64,000 bases of DNA from Cupriavidus lacunae (GTDB taxonomy: Bacteria; Pseudomonadota; Gammaproteobacteria; Burkholderiales; Burkholderiaceae). Shown here in pieces: positions 35,431 through 44,676 of this stretch (positions within the stretch are counted from its first letter, which is position 1; each line of letters opens with the position of its first letter). The notes under the pieces are model-generated. The model made no database searches, was not told the DNA's origin, and saw only the letters and a list, made by a program, of their open reading frames with translations. The translations under genes were made by a program, and so were the position numbers. The stretch spans positions 62,001-126,000 of the forward strand of contig NZ_QKWJ01000003.1 of assembly GCF_003353055.1 (NCBI RefSeq), written 5' to 3'.

Positions 35431-36840
35431 TCAGAACGAAACGCCCAGGCCCAGGTCGAGGCGGTTGAAACTACTATTGGTGCGGAACCACTGATAGTCG
35501 ATCTTGAACACGACGTTCGGGTTCAGATAGAAGTTCATGCCTGCAGTCCAGACCGTGTCATAAGGCCTGGCAAATGTAGCGCCGTCGGCAGTGACCGGTC
35601 CGCTGGGCGTTGCCGAAAAGCCGGGGGCAATGCCTTCGTACTTGGCGCCCATGTTATAGCGCTCGTAGCGCAGGAACGGCGTGGCGCGGTACTTGTCATG
35701 CTGCCAGACGTTGTACGCAGCCTGCAGGTACCAGCCGTAGAACGAAGCCGGCATGGGGTTGGCCGTGCCCGGGAACTGCGCATTGACCTGCGCCGTATTG
35801 CTGATGCTGCCTTGCGCATAAAGCGCGGACAGGTCCCATTTGCCCGGCGTCCAGCGCGCGTGGGTTTCCCACAGCGTGGCACGCTGGCTGCCCGCACCCG
35901 GCGCCGGATTGGCATTGCCCGTGAAGACCGAGCCGCCCAGCAGCAGCCCCGGCACGCCGCGATAGTTCAGCGACAGGTACTGCGAGGCATTCTTCGCATT
36001 GGCCAGGCTCATTTCCTGGTGGGTGGCCTGCATCGGCCCGATGCCGTTGGTCTGCAGCGAAAGCGCGGAGTTGTAGAGCGGCGTCTCCGGCGTGAAATTC
36101 CACTTGGACAGGTCAAGCCCGGTGGTGAGGCCAACATTCCAGTCCAGGCCGAAGTCGGTGTTGCCGTGCAAGGCAAAGCCGCCTTCGCGCCAGGTGGTCG
36201 GGATGATCAGCGTCTCGATGAAGTTGCGGTACACGCCATAGTAGGCGGTGGGTTCGTGATGTTCGTTGAGCAGGCCCACCGGCATCAGGAACACACCGGC
36301 CGTCATGCCGACCTTGTCGGTAAACATATGGTCGATGTAGAGCTGTTCCACTTCGAACTCGCCGGCATCGGACGACGAGGCAATGGCGTGCTCCACCTCG
36401 AACTCCGAAGCAAAGCGCGTCTTTTCGTCAAAGCGGTAGCCAAAGCCGAACACCGCCCGGCCAAGGTCGGCCCGCGTATCGTTGGTATTGCGGCTGGGCC
36501 GCGAATAGTTGATCTCGCCATACCCGAACACGCTCAGGTTGTCGAGCGGCGAGGGCTTGGCGGCGACCTGTTGCAGGGTCTCCTGCGAAGCCTGCAACTG
36601 CGCCACCTGGGCGGTCTGCTCGGCCTGCTGCTGCGACTGCGCCTGCTGTTGCGATGCCAGCGTGGCGTTCTGCGCCTTCATGGCCTTGAGTTCGGCCTGC
36701 AGCGCCTGCAGCTGGCTGGCCATCTCGTCGACCTTGCGTTCGAGCTGCTGCACCGTTGCCGGGCTGGCGCCTGCCGTTGCGGCGAACGCCGGCGTGCCTG
36801 CCACGGCAAGCACCGCAGCGGCAATCATGGTCCTCTTCAT
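35431..36840 (-). CDS. Outer-membrane porin with N-terminal coiled coil (OprP/DcaP/LbtU-like)
   Basis: A 469-residue porin. After the signal peptide (VLAVAGTPAFAATAG) comes a Gln/Ala-rich coiled coil at about 30-90 (LERKVDEMASQLQALQAELK and heptads to TLQQVAA). A beta-barrel follows with alternating strands (FGYGEINYSRPSRN, FGFGYRFDEKTRFASEFEVE) and the usual aromatic C-terminus LDLGLGVSF. The overall design resembles phosphate-selective or LbtU-type porins whose coiled coil trimerises in the periplasm. The transported compound is unknown. It begins 37 nt after the stop of the di-haem gene. Confidence 0.85.
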   Translation of the reverse strand: MKRTMIAAAVLAVAGTPAFAATAGASPATVQQLERKVDEMASQLQALQAELKAMKAQNATLASQQQAQSQQQAEQTAQVAQLQASQETLQQVAAKPSPLDNLSVFGYGEINYSRPSRNTNDTRADLGRAVFGFGYRFDEKTRFASEFEVEHAIASSSDAGEFEVEQLYIDHMFTDKVGMTAGVFLMPVGLLNEHHEPTAYYGVYRNFIETLIIPTTWREGGFALHGNTDFGLDWNVGLTTGLDLSKWNFTPETPLYNSALSLQTNGIGPMQATHQEMSLANAKNASQYLSLNYRGVPGLLLGGSVFTGNANPAPGAGSQRATLWETHARWTPGKWDLSALYAQGSISNTAQVNAQFPGTANPMPASFYGWYLQAAYNVWQHDKYRATPFLRYERYNMGAKYEGIAPGFSATPSGPVTADGATFARPYDTVWTAGMNFYLNPNVVFKIDYQWFRTNSSFNRLDLGLGVSF

Positions 36841-36877
36841 CCCACTCCCCTTCCTGGTTTATCTGTATATGTGTGTC

Positions 36878-38263
36878 TTACTTTGCGGTGGCCGCCGCGC
36901 CTGCGCGCGTGGCGGCCACGCTGGCCTCGGTGGCATTGCACTGGGCCGGTACCGTGTAGGCCGACGGATTGGCTGGATCGAAGCCATCGGTCAGCGTGCA
37001 GAGAAAGCGCACGAGATCGGCCATCTCGCTGTTGGTCAGCGTCGGCGCCAGGCCCGGGATATATGGCACCTCGCTGACGTTGACATTGCCGGCGTAAGCG
37101 GTCGGCAGGTCGTTGTACTGGATGTCCGGGGTGCCGTCCGCCTTGGTGTACCAGCGGCCAGGGTCGGTGTCGCGCGTGATGTACCACGCCACGACTTCCT
37201 CCAGCGTGTTGAACACGCCGTTATGGAAGTACGGTCCCGTCAGCGCGATATTGCGCAACGTGGGCACCTTGAAGGCGCCGCAGCGCGACGTGCGCGAGGC
37301 CAGGTCATCGCGCAGCGGGCCGCACAGGCCGAGGTCGTAGTAGTCGTGATTGGGCTCGCCCAGCGCGGTGCCGTTCTTCGGCACATAGCTGAGCGTATTG
37401 CCGTCGAGGTTGGCCGGGATCTTCCAGTTGCGCGGAATGCCGACGTTGTCATAGCTGAAGTCGGTAAACAGCGCCGGCGTGGTGGCAGTCGGCGTGGACA
37501 CGTGGCAGGCCGTGCAGTTGCCCTTGGCCGGATTGTTGAAGAGCGCCAGGCCATTCAGTTCCTGCGGCGTCAGCGATGCGCTGCCCTTCAGGTAAGCGTC
37601 GTACTTGCTGGAAAACTGGCGGAACGCCGGGTCTTCCTTCTGGTACTGGGCCAGGGCCTGGCCGATGTTGTGCAGCGCAGTGGTGGCATCCTGCACGGAC
37701 GCCTTGCCGAACACCGCCGTGAACTGGTCAAGGTAGGGCCGCGTCAGCAACCGCCCAAGCAGTTCTTCCGGCGAAGCATTGGCCATTTCAAACGGCGTGA
37801 AGAAAGGCTTCTCGGCCTGGTCGGCCAGCGACGGCGAGCGGCCGTCGCGGAAGAAGCCGCCCACCGCCTTGCCGTCGGCCCCGATACTGAAGCTTGGCGT
37901 GAACTGGTTGTAGGCCAGCGCAGGCGTGTTGCGCAGGCCGGGCAGGTCCATGCCAGGGCCGCCCAGCGGCACTGCCAGCGGATCGTCGCCCGCAAAGGCA
38001 CGGCTTGCCACGTGGCAGGTCGCGCACGACTGCCTGCCGGAGGCCGACAGCGCGGTATCCGTAAAAAGCTTCTCCCCGACTTGCGCCATGGCGGACAGTT
38101 GGCTGCCGGCGGGTGTCGCGCTGGCAGCGTCGCTGCTGCCCGTGCCGTCGCCGCCGCCGCAGCTGGCCACCAGCCATGCGCACAGTGCAGTAGCCAGTCC
38201 GGCCAGCGCACGCACGCCTCCCCTGTGGCAGCGCGCGCGTGCGCTGCCGTTATTCGTTGTCAT
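36878..38263 (-). CDS. Di-haem cytochrome c peroxidase / MauG-like lipoprotein
   Basis: A 461-residue exported c-type cytochrome. The start is the ATG at 38263. The signal region ends in a lipobox LVASC (Cys35), so the mature protein is probably tethered to a membrane. Two haem motifs CxxCH are seen: C80-ATC-H84 and C250-TAC-H254. The RNTPALAYNQF and FKVPTLRNIALTGPYFHNG segments are typical of the CcpA/MauG family. Members reduce hydrogen peroxide or oxidise protein or metal substrates. It is the first gene of the operon, with an operator-like repeat (38327-38347) about 65 nt upstream. Confidence 0.92.
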   Translation of the reverse strand: MTTNNGSARARCHRGGVRALAGLATALCAWLVASCGGGDGTGSSDAASATPAGSQLSAMAQVGEKLFTDTALSASGRQSCATCHVASRAFAGDDPLAVPLGGPGMDLPGLRNTPALAYNQFTPSFSIGADGKAVGGFFRDGRSPSLADQAEKPFFTPFEMANASPEELLGRLLTRPYLDQFTAVFGKASVQDATTALHNIGQALAQYQKEDPAFRQFSSKYDAYLKGSASLTPQELNGLALFNNPAKGNCTACHVSTPTATTPALFTDFSYDNVGIPRNWKIPANLDGNTLSYVPKNGTALGEPNHDYYDLGLCGPLRDDLASRTSRCGAFKVPTLRNIALTGPYFHNGVFNTLEEVVAWYITRDTDPGRWYTKADGTPDIQYNDLPTAYAGNVNVSEVPYIPGLAPTLTNSEMADLVRFLCTLTDGFDPANPSAYTVPAQCNATEASVAATRAGAAATAK

Positions 38264-38326
38264 GGATTTCCTGGCTCTTGGGATTGCGGACGCCTTTTTA
38301 TATTGCTGCTCAGGCGTCACACGCGG

Positions 38327-38347
38327 GTTCGTACTAGTAATACGAAC
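38327..38347. promoter_or_regulatory. Operator-like inverted repeat GTTCGTA-N7-TACGAAC
   Basis: A perfect 7-bp inverted repeat with an inner ACTAGT palindrome lies just upstream of the di-haem cytochrome gene, where a TetR- or MarR-type repressor would be expected to act. No regulator gene is adjacent. Confidence 0.65.
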
Positions 38348-38525
38348 AATTTTCGTTACGGATTATATGGAGGAGAGCCAGGCCTGGATTTGCTTCACCG
38401 CAAAAAAATCGCACGGACGCATCAAAGTGTTGCCGCCATGCCGCACTTACAGGGCAATCCATGTGGATTTAAAAGAAGAACGACGATCTTGCCTTCTCTT
38501 AAAAACATTGATGCTCGTTAATGAT

Positions 38526-38541
38526 GTCTTATATATAAGAC
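38526..38541. promoter_or_regulatory. Perfect 16-bp palindrome GTCTTATATATAAGAC
   Basis: It lies in the AT-rich, gene-free stretch 38350-38700 between the redox operon and the 3' end of rnpB. No other feature was recognised in that stretch apart from a loose TGCATCG/CGATGCG repeat near 38560-38590. Regulator or relic unknown. Confidence 0.5.
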
Positions 38542-38715
38542 TTTAGAATACGGATCTGAATGTCTTGCATCGATAACCAGACGTGACGATGCGAGCATTT
38601 ACAGATGCTGACGCATGACAGTTGCGGGAAATAGCCTGGGGATGTGATTCAGTCTGCCAATGCGGCGACGACTGAGATGCGGGAATTCCGCCGGCCGGGC
38701 CGGGTCATCCCGAAG

Positions 38716-39064
38716 AAGAAGCAAAGCAGGCCGATAAGCCGGATTCTGTGCGCCCCGCCCGCCTTGCGGCACACGGTGCGTGACAACCATTCCTCTAGGC
38801 CGGCTGTTACCAGCCGGCTCCAGCTCCCTACCCGCAGACTCAGCGGGCCGCTTCATCGCCTGCCTATTTGGGATTGCTCCAGGTGGAGGTTACCGCGTTT
38901 CACCCTTGCCGCCGGGCGAACCCGGCGGCAAGACTCGTCTCTGTGGCCCTATTCCGCACGTTGCCGTGGATGGCTGTTAGCCAACACCCTGCCCTGTGGA
39001 GTCCGGACTTTCCTCCCCTTGCACCTTACGATGCAAGCAGCGGTTGTCTGGCCTGCTTTGCGGC
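38716..39064 (-). ncRNA. rnpB: RNase P RNA (bacterial type A)
   Basis: The ribozyme that matures tRNA 5' ends. On the minus strand the terminal stem AAAGCAGGCC pairs with GGCCTGCTTT. The conserved 5' core GAGGAAAGTCCGGACTCC (near 39000) is present. So are CACAGAGACGAG, GGTGAAACGCGGTAACCTCC, AATAGGCAGGCGATG and the 3' core CAGAATCCGGCTTATCGG. Ends are estimated from the terminal stem. The DUF3025-like gene lies just upstream on the same strand. Confidence 0.96.
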
Positions 39065-39093
39065 CCGCAGTCTAACACCGATTGGCGGCGACT

Positions 39094-39921
39094 TCAGCCG
39101 GCGCGGCGTCCCGGCCGGAATACCGTGGTATCCGCGTAGAAGCCAGGTTTGGCGTTGTCGTCGCACCAGCCCGGGATGCCCATCACCGGCAGCGGTGCAA
39201 AGCTGCGCCCGCCGCGCAGCGCGCCAGCCCGGGTCGCGCCAACGAGGGATTCCGCCAGCATAGCGTCAAGCGACGTGCCTGCAGCCTGATTTGGCGCCAG
39301 CGGCAGCACCCACGCATGCGCGGTGACCGACTTGTACGGCTGCACCAGTTTTTCCAGCAGCGCATGGCCGAACGGCACCACCGCGCAATCGCTGCCCCAG
39401 GCCTGCCGGGCCTCGACGAAGAGGCGCTGCCACGCAAACCCTTTCAGCGCATCGGCCAGTCCCGGCACGACACTGACGAACAGCACCGCATTCTCGTCGA
39501 ACAGGGTCGCCGCATCGCGCACGCCGCCGCGCGCGGTCTGCACGCCTTCGCGCGCGATGACTTCGGCCTGGATCTGGTTGAGCACGCGCTTGGCCTGCGG
39601 GAAATGCAGCCAGATCAGCGCGTTAAAGAAATCATGGAGATTGTCCCGGGTGGGGACTTCGCCCGTGGCGTGGATATGCGCCTCATAGGCGCTGCCTTCG
39701 GGCAAGGCCTGCTGGGCGATAAAGCGCAGCGGCAGGCCGCGCGCATTGCGCAGCCCGAGCCGGGCGGCATGCGCGTCGAGCTGCACGCGCAGGTCGGCGC
39801 CGCCCTGCACGGCCGCGGCCAGCGCGGCACCCTGCGCCGCAAATGGCTGGAACCACGGCCGGGACCAGTCGATCCCGGCCAGCGCGGCGACGAAGGGCTC
39901 GTCCGCCGCAAGACCCTGCAT
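39094..39921 (-). CDS. DUF3025-like protein of unknown function
   Basis: A 275-residue soluble protein recognised as DUF3025-like from PTRDNLHDFFNALIWLHFP near the middle and the RGGVRDAATLFDENA segment. A C-terminal part contains FVEARQAWGSDCAVVPFGHA. No enzyme motif is known to me for this family. The ATG at 39921 is preferred over a TTG two codons earlier. It begins 20 nt after the pyrC stop, so the two are probably co-transcribed. rnpB follows on the same strand. Confidence 0.85.
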   Translation of the reverse strand: MQGLAADEPFVAALAGIDWSRPWFQPFAAQGAALAAAVQGGADLRVQLDAHAARLGLRNARGLPLRFIAQQALPEGSAYEAHIHATGEVPTRDNLHDFFNALIWLHFPQAKRVLNQIQAEVIAREGVQTARGGVRDAATLFDENAVLFVSVVPGLADALKGFAWQRLFVEARQAWGSDCAVVPFGHALLEKLVQPYKSVTAHAWVLPLAPNQAAGTSLDAMLAESLVGATRAGALRGGRSFAPLPVMGIPGWCDDNAKPGFYADTTVFRPGRRAG

Positions 39922-39941
39922 GGGCAAGGCCTCAGCAGCGT

Positions 39942-40976
39942 TTAGCGCGCTTTCCAGCGCAGCGTCTCGCCGCCGCGCAACGGCACCAGCGTGGTGTCGC
40001 CGTAGGGCAGCTCGGCCGGCAGTTCCCAGTCCTCGCGCTCCAGCGTCAGCGTGCCGGTGTTGCGCGGCAGGCCGTAGAAGGCGGGACCGTTGAAGCTGGC
40101 AAAGGCTTCCAGCTTGTCCAGTGCGCCGGCGGCGTCGAAGGCCTCGGCATACAGCTCCATCGCATGCAGTGCGGTATAGCAGCCGGCGCAGCCGCAGGCG
40201 TGCTCCTTCAGCCCGCGCGCGTGCGGTGCGCTGTCGGTGCCCAGGAAGAAGCGCGGGCTGCCCGAGATGGCGGCCGCCACCAGCGCCTCGCGATGGGTTT
40301 CGCGCTTGAGCACCGGCAGGCAGTAGTAGTGCGGGCGGATGCCGCCGGTGAAGATGGCGTTGCGGTTATAGAGCAGGTGATGCGCGGTGATGGTGGCGCC
40401 GACCGGGCTGCTGGCATCGCGCACGTATTCGGCAGCGTCCTTGGTGGTGATGTGCTCGAACACCACCTTCAGCTCGGGCATGTCGCGGCGCAGCGGCGTC
40501 ATCACGCGGTCGATGAACACGGCTTCGCGGTCGAAGATGTCGATGCTCGGGTCGGTCACCTCGCCGTGCACCAGCAGCGGCAGGCCCGCGCGCTGCATCG
40601 CTTCCAGCGCCGGGTAGCAGCGGCGGATATCGGTCACGCCCGCGTCGCTGTTGGTGGTGGCGCCCGCCGGGTACAGCTTGACGCCGTGCACGAAACCGCC
40701 GGCCTTGGCCGCGGCGATCTCTTCGGCCGTGGTGTTGTCGGTCAGGTACAGCGTCATCAGCGGCTCGAACTGCATGCCGGCCGGCAGCGCCGCCAGGATG
40801 CGGGCGCGGTAGGCCTGCGCCTGCGCCACCGTGGTCACGGGCGGCTTCAGGTTGGGCATGATGATGGCGCGTGCGAACTGGCGCGCCGTGTCGGGCAGCA
40901 CGGCGGCCAGGGCGGCGCCGTCGCGCAGGTGCAGGTGCCAGTCGTCCGGGCGGGTGATGGTGAGCTTCTGGGTCAT
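39942..40976 (-). CDS. pyrC: Dihydroorotase
   Basis: PyrC cyclises carbamoyl-aspartate to dihydroorotate in pyrimidine synthesis. From the ATG at 40976 the protein is 344 aa, the length of class II (E. coli-type) enzymes. Zn ligands are visible: H14 and H16 in [10 protein letters not shown], the carboxylated lysine K100 in [12 protein letters not shown], then [16 protein letters not shown] and FLGTDSAPH. The longer open frame to 41354 is a shadow of ttuD. Confidence 0.97.
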   Translation of the reverse strand: MTQKLTITRPDDWHLHLRDGAALAAVLPDTARQFARAIIMPNLKPPVTTVAQAQAYRARILAALPAGMQFEPLMTLYLTDNTTAEEIAAAKAGGFVHGVKLYPAGATTNSDAGVTDIRRCYPALEAMQRAGLPLLVHGEVTDPSIDIFDREAVFIDRVMTPLRRDMPELKVVFEHITTKDAAEYVRDASSPVGATITAHHLLYNRNAIFTGGIRPHYYCLPVLKRETHREALVAAAISGSPRFFLGTDSAPHARGLKEHACGCAGCYTALHAMELYAEAFDAAGALDKLEAFASFNGPAFYGLPRNTGTLTLEREDWELPAELPYGDTTLVPLRGGETLRWKAR

Positions 40977-41020
40977 GGCTAGCTTGGGCCTGCCGCGGCG
41001 GCGGCGGGCGTTCGTCGAAA

Positions 41021-42328
41021 TCAGAGAATCAGGATGGCGCGGTAGTCGTTCACGTTGGTGCGCGTCGGGCCAGTGACCACCAGGTCGCCAATGGCATCGA
41101 ACAGGCCCCAGGCGTCGTGCGCGTCGAGCTGGCGCAGTCCCGGCAAGCCCGCGGCCGCGGCACGCACCAGCGTAGTCGGATCGGCGAGCGCACCGGCATT
41201 GTCCTCCGAACCGTCGATGCCGTCGGTGTCGGCCGCGATCGCATGCACGCCGGGCATGCCGTCCAGCTCGACCGCCAGCGACAGCAGGAACTCGGAGCAA
41301 CGCCCGCCACGCGCCTTGGCGGCACCGCCGCCGGCCGGCAAAGTGACGGTGCACTCACCTCCGGAAATCAGCACTACGGGCGCGGCGAACGGCGCATTGT
41401 ACGCGCGAATCTCGCGCACCAGCGCGGCGTAGACGCGGGCGACTTCGCGCGCTTCGCCGGTCACGGTATCGCCCAGCACCACCGGCGTGATCCCACGATC
41501 GCGGAACAGCGCCGCGGCCGCCTCCAGGCTGCCGTGGGCGGTGGCGATCATGCGGTTGTCGACCTGTGCGAACAGCGCGTCACCCGGCTTGGGCGTCTCT
41601 GGCACCTCGCCGCGGGCGCCGCGCTCCAGGTGCGCCTGGACGCTCGCCGGCACCTGCGCGCCCCAGCGGCGCAGAATCTCCAGCGCATCGGCAAAGGTGC
41701 TCGGATCGGCCACGGTCGGGCCCGAGGCGATCGCGCTGGGATCGTCGCCGGCCACGTCCGAGACGATCAGCGTGGTCACCGGCGCGCGGCTTGCCTGCGC
41801 CAGCCGCCCGCCCTGGATGCGCGAGATGTGCTTGCGCACGATATTCATCTCGGTGATCGGTGCGCCACAGCGCAGCAGTTCCCGCGTGGTCGCCTTCAGG
41901 TCGGCCATGGGGATGCCCTCGGCCGGCAGCGACAACAGGCTGGAGCCGCCACCGGACACCAGCACCAGCAGCCGGTCCTGCGGCGTCAGCGACTGCACGC
42001 TGGCCAGGATATCGGCGGCGGCCTGCTCGCCGGCCTCGTCGGGCACCGGGTGGCCGGCCTCGATCACGCGGATATGGTCGGTCGGCAGCCCGTGCGCGTA
42101 GCGCGTGACCACCAGCCCTTCCAGGGTGGCCTTGCCGGCATAGGCACGTTCGACCGCCGCGGCCATCGACGCCGCCGCCTTGCCCGCGCCGACCACCAGC
42201 GTGCGGCCGCCCGCATGTGGCGGCGGCAGGTGCTGCGCCACGATCTGCAGCGGATCGGCCGCCGCCACGGCGGCGTGGAAGCTGTCCAGCAGGAGGGCGC
42301 GGGGATCGCCCGCGAATGCCCCGCTCAC
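41021..42328 (-). CDS. ttuD: Glycerate 2-kinase / hydroxypyruvate reductase TtuD (MOFRL family)
   Basis: The 435-residue protein belongs to the GckA/TtuD (MOFRL) family. It handles hydroxypyruvate/glycerate in tartrate and glyoxylate metabolism. Motifs include [32 protein letters not shown] and [19 protein letters not shown]. The C-terminal MOFRL domain has [10 protein letters not shown] and [16 protein letters not shown]. It starts with GTG at 42328, overlapping the ttuC stop (GTGA). TtuD proteins were first named hydroxypyruvate reductases, but many are glycerate kinases. Confidence 0.9.
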   Translation of the reverse strand: MSGAFAGDPRALLLDSFHAAVAAADPLQIVAQHLPPPHAGGRTLVVGAGKAAASMAAAVERAYAGKATLEGLVVTRYAHGLPTDHIRVIEAGHPVPDEAGEQAAADILASVQSLTPQDRLLVLVSGGGSSLLSLPAEGIPMADLKATTRELLRCGAPITEMNIVRKHISRIQGGRLAQASRAPVTTLIVSDVAGDDPSAIASGPTVADPSTFADALEILRRWGAQVPASVQAHLERGARGEVPETPKPGDALFAQVDNRMIATAHGSLEAAAALFRDRGITPVVLGDTVTGEAREVARVYAALVREIRAYNAPFAAPVVLISGGECTVTLPAGGGAAKARGGRCSEFLLSLAVELDGMPGVHAIAADTDGIDGSEDNAGALADPTTLVRAAAAGLPGLRQLDAHDAWGLFDAIGDLVVTGPTRTNVNDYRAILIL

Positions 42329-43398
42329 AGCGCCTCCGCGATGGCCAGGCCCAGGTCGGCCGTGCCGGCCGTGCCGCCGATGTCGCGCGTCAGCGGCGCA
42401 TGATCGGGTCCGGCTGCCAGCACTTTCTCGATCGCGCCAAGCACCGCGGCACCGGCCTCCTCATGGCCGAGGTGCTCCAGCATCATGGCGCCGCACCAGA
42501 TCTGGCCGATCGGGTTGGCCACGCCGCGCCCGGCAATGTCCGGGGCCGAGCCGTGCACCGGCTCGAACAGGCTGGGGAAGGTACGGTCCGGATTGATATT
42601 GCCCGACGGCGCGATGCCGATGGTGCCGGTGCAGGCCGGCCCCAGGTCGGACAGGATGTCGCCGAACAGGTTGCTGGCCACCACCACGTCGAACCAGTCG
42701 GGGTGCTGGACGAAATGCGCGGTCAGGATGTCGATGTGGTACTTGTCGACCTTGATGCCGGGGTAGCTGGCCGCCATCGCCTCGACGCGCTCGTCCCAGT
42801 ACGGCATGGTGATCGAGATGCCATTGGATTTGGTCGCCGACGTCAGGTGCTTCCTGGGACGCTTCTGGGCCAGCTCGAAGGCAAACTTCAGGATGCGGTC
42901 GACGCCGGTACGGCTCATCACGGTTTCCTGCACCACGATCTCGCGCTCGGTGCCCGGGAACATGCGCCCGCCGATGCTTGAGTACTCGCCCTCGGTGTTC
43001 TCGCGCACCACGTAGAAGTCGATGTCGCCAGGCTGGCGGCCGGCCAGCGGGCTCCTGATGCCTGGCATCAGCCGCACCGGGCGCAGGTTCACATACTGGT
43101 CGAACGAACGCCGGAACTGCAGCAGCGAGCCCCACAGCGAGACATGATCGGGCACGGCGTCAGGCCAGCCCACCGCGCCGAAGTAGATGGCATCGTACTT
43201 GACCAGCGTGTCGAACCAGTCGTCCGGCAGCATCTTGCCGTGGCGGGCGTAGTAGTCGCAGCTGGAAAAGTCGAAGTGGTCCCACTGGAAGTCGATGCCG
43301 AAGCGCCGCGCCGCGGCGTCCATCACGCGGATGCCCTCGGGCATGACTTCCGTGCCGATTCCGTCTCCGGGAATCACGGCGATCTTGTATTGGCGCAT
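42325..43398 (-). CDS. ttuC: Tartrate dehydrogenase/decarboxylase TtuC (or D-malate dehydrogenase)
   Basis: A 357-residue NAD- and Mn/Mg-dependent beta-decarboxylating dehydrogenase of the isocitrate/isopropylmalate superfamily. The N-terminal IAVIPGDGIGTEVMPEG, the substrate loop VVRENTEGEYSSIGGR and the metal/NAD site NLFGDILSDLGPACTG with FEPVHGSAPDIAGRG are present. The FDFSSCDYYARHGKMLPDDW stretch is characteristic of TtuC/DmlA. Its coupling to ttuD favours tartrate use; D-malate as substrate is also plausible. The ATG at 43398 is divergent from the amidotransferase gene. Confidence 0.88.
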   Translation of the reverse strand: MRQYKIAVIPGDGIGTEVMPEGIRVMDAAARRFGIDFQWDHFDFSSCDYYARHGKMLPDDWFDTLVKYDAIYFGAVGWPDAVPDHVSLWGSLLQFRRSFDQYVNLRPVRLMPGIRSPLAGRQPGDIDFYVVRENTEGEYSSIGGRMFPGTEREIVVQETVMSRTGVDRILKFAFELAQKRPRKHLTSATKSNGISITMPYWDERVEAMAASYPGIKVDKYHIDILTAHFVQHPDWFDVVVASNLFGDILSDLGPACTGTIGIAPSGNINPDRTFPSLFEPVHGSAPDIAGRGVANPIGQIWCGAMMLEHLGHEEAGAAVLGAIEKVLAAGPDHAPLTRDIGGTAGTADLGLAIAEAL

Positions 43399-43537
43399 GG
43401 TTATTGGGGAGGTACGAGCAGGATGGCCGGTCGCCGCGCGCGGTCCGGGCCACGCTGCTTGGCAGCGGCCCGGGGGCGCGGGATAATGTCTGCATTCTAT
43501 TGCAAAGTGGCAGCCCGCTGCCGACCGGTGCCCCGAT

Positions 43538-44368
43538 ATGTGCCAGCTGCTAGGCATGAACTGCGCCACGCCGACCGACGTGACGTTCTCCTTCACCGGC
43601 TTTGCCGCGCGCGGAGGTCTGACCGACCACCACGCCGACGGCTTCGGTGTCGCCTTCTTCGAGGACAAGGCCTGCCGCCTGTTTATCGACAACCAGTCCG
43701 CCGGCACCTCGCCGGTGGCGGACCTGATCAAGCGCTACCCGATCAAGTCGAAGAACGTCATCTCGCATATCCGCAAGGCGACGCAGGGCACGGTGCTGCT
43801 GGAGAACTGCCACCCCTTCATGCGCGAGCTATGGGGCCGGCACTGGATCTTTGCCCACAACGGCGACCTCAAGGGTTTCTCCCCGTTCCTGTCCGGCGTC
43901 TACCAGCCGGTGGGCGACACCGACAGCGAGCTGGCCTTCTGCACGCTAATGCAGGGCCTGCGCAAGCGCTTTCCGGGCTCGCAGCCGCCGCTGAACGAAC
44001 TCGGCCATGCGCTGGCCGACATCACCCGCGAAATCACGCTGCACGGGGTCTTCAACTTCCTGCTGTGCAATGGCCAGGCGCTGTTCGCGCATTGCTCGAC
44101 GCACCTCTACTACCTGGTGCGGCAGTGGCCGTTCTCGACCGCGCACCTGATCGATGCCGACCTGTCGATCGACTTCGCCCAGGTCACCACGCCGGACGAC
44201 CGCGTGGCGGTGATCGCCACCCAGCCGCTGACCGACAACGAGACCTGGACCCGCTTCGCCCCGGGCGAGCTGATCATGTTCGAGGACGGGCGCCCCACCA
44301 TGACGCTGACGGTGCCGATCCCGCCGGAGGTGCAGGCGAAGAACGCGGCCAACACGGCCTGCACGTGA
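43538..44368 (+). CDS. yafJ: Class II glutamine amidotransferase, YafJ-like
   Basis: A 276-residue N-terminal-nucleophile amidotransferase domain protein without a synthase domain. Cys2 is the expected nucleophile (MCQLLGMN). HADGFGVAFFEDKACRLF, ISHIRKATQG, NCHPFMRELWGRHWIFAHNG and GDTDSELAFC follow in family order. YafJ/EgtC-like proteins process gamma-glutamyl compounds; the exact substrate is unknown. It starts 139 nt from the divergent ttuC. Confidence 0.88.
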   Translation: MCQLLGMNCATPTDVTFSFTGFAARGGLTDHHADGFGVAFFEDKACRLFIDNQSAGTSPVADLIKRYPIKSKNVISHIRKATQGTVLLENCHPFMRELWGRHWIFAHNGDLKGFSPFLSGVYQPVGDTDSELAFCTLMQGLRKRFPGSQPPLNELGHALADITREITLHGVFNFLLCNGQALFAHCSTHLYYLVRQWPFSTAHLIDADLSIDFAQVTTPDDRVAVIATQPLTDNETWTRFAPGELIMFEDGRPTMTLTVPIPPEVQAKNAANTACT

Positions 44369-44449
44369 TCCGCCGCGCGGGCGCCGGCGCAGGCCGGTCG
44401 CTCACGCCAACCAGGCCGCCCACGCCAGCCACCGAACGCGCGCACGGTG

Positions 44450-44632
44450 TCAGAAGTACCTCGGGTCCACTGGCTTTACTGGCCAGGGCAGGTCTTTCGG
44501 CAGCCAACGCTCCAACTCCGGCGGGATGAAGCTGACAATCGGATGGTACAAAACGCCGCCCGCGATGCTGCGCATCGTCGATGTCTCTAGCCCTTCCATG
44601 CGGGCCAAGTCTTTGATGGCAAGTGTGGTCAT
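44450..44632 (-). CDS. Small peptide precursor with double-glycine leader (peptide 1)
   Basis: A 60-residue gene product starting at the ATG at 44632 with a good ribosome site (CAGGAGACC). Residues 1-26 (MTTLAIKDLARMEGLETSTM then RSIAGG) look like a GG-type leader. The remaining 34 residues are Pro/Trp-rich (VLYHPIVSFIPPELERWLP, then KDLPWPVKPVDPRYF). The leader aligns position by position with that of the divergent small gene at 45005-45214: MTT at 1-3, KDL at 7-9, L15, acidic 16, S18, M20, I/V23 and GG at 25-26. This indicates a secreted or modified peptide family. No transporter or maturation gene is adjacent; function unknown. Confidence 0.75.
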   Translation of the reverse strand: MTTLAIKDLARMEGLETSTMRSIAGGVLYHPIVSFIPPELERWLPKDLPWPVKPVDPRYF

Positions 44633-44676
44633 GATGGTCTCCTGGAGATGATGGGTGAGCGCCCTGGACATCGCGC

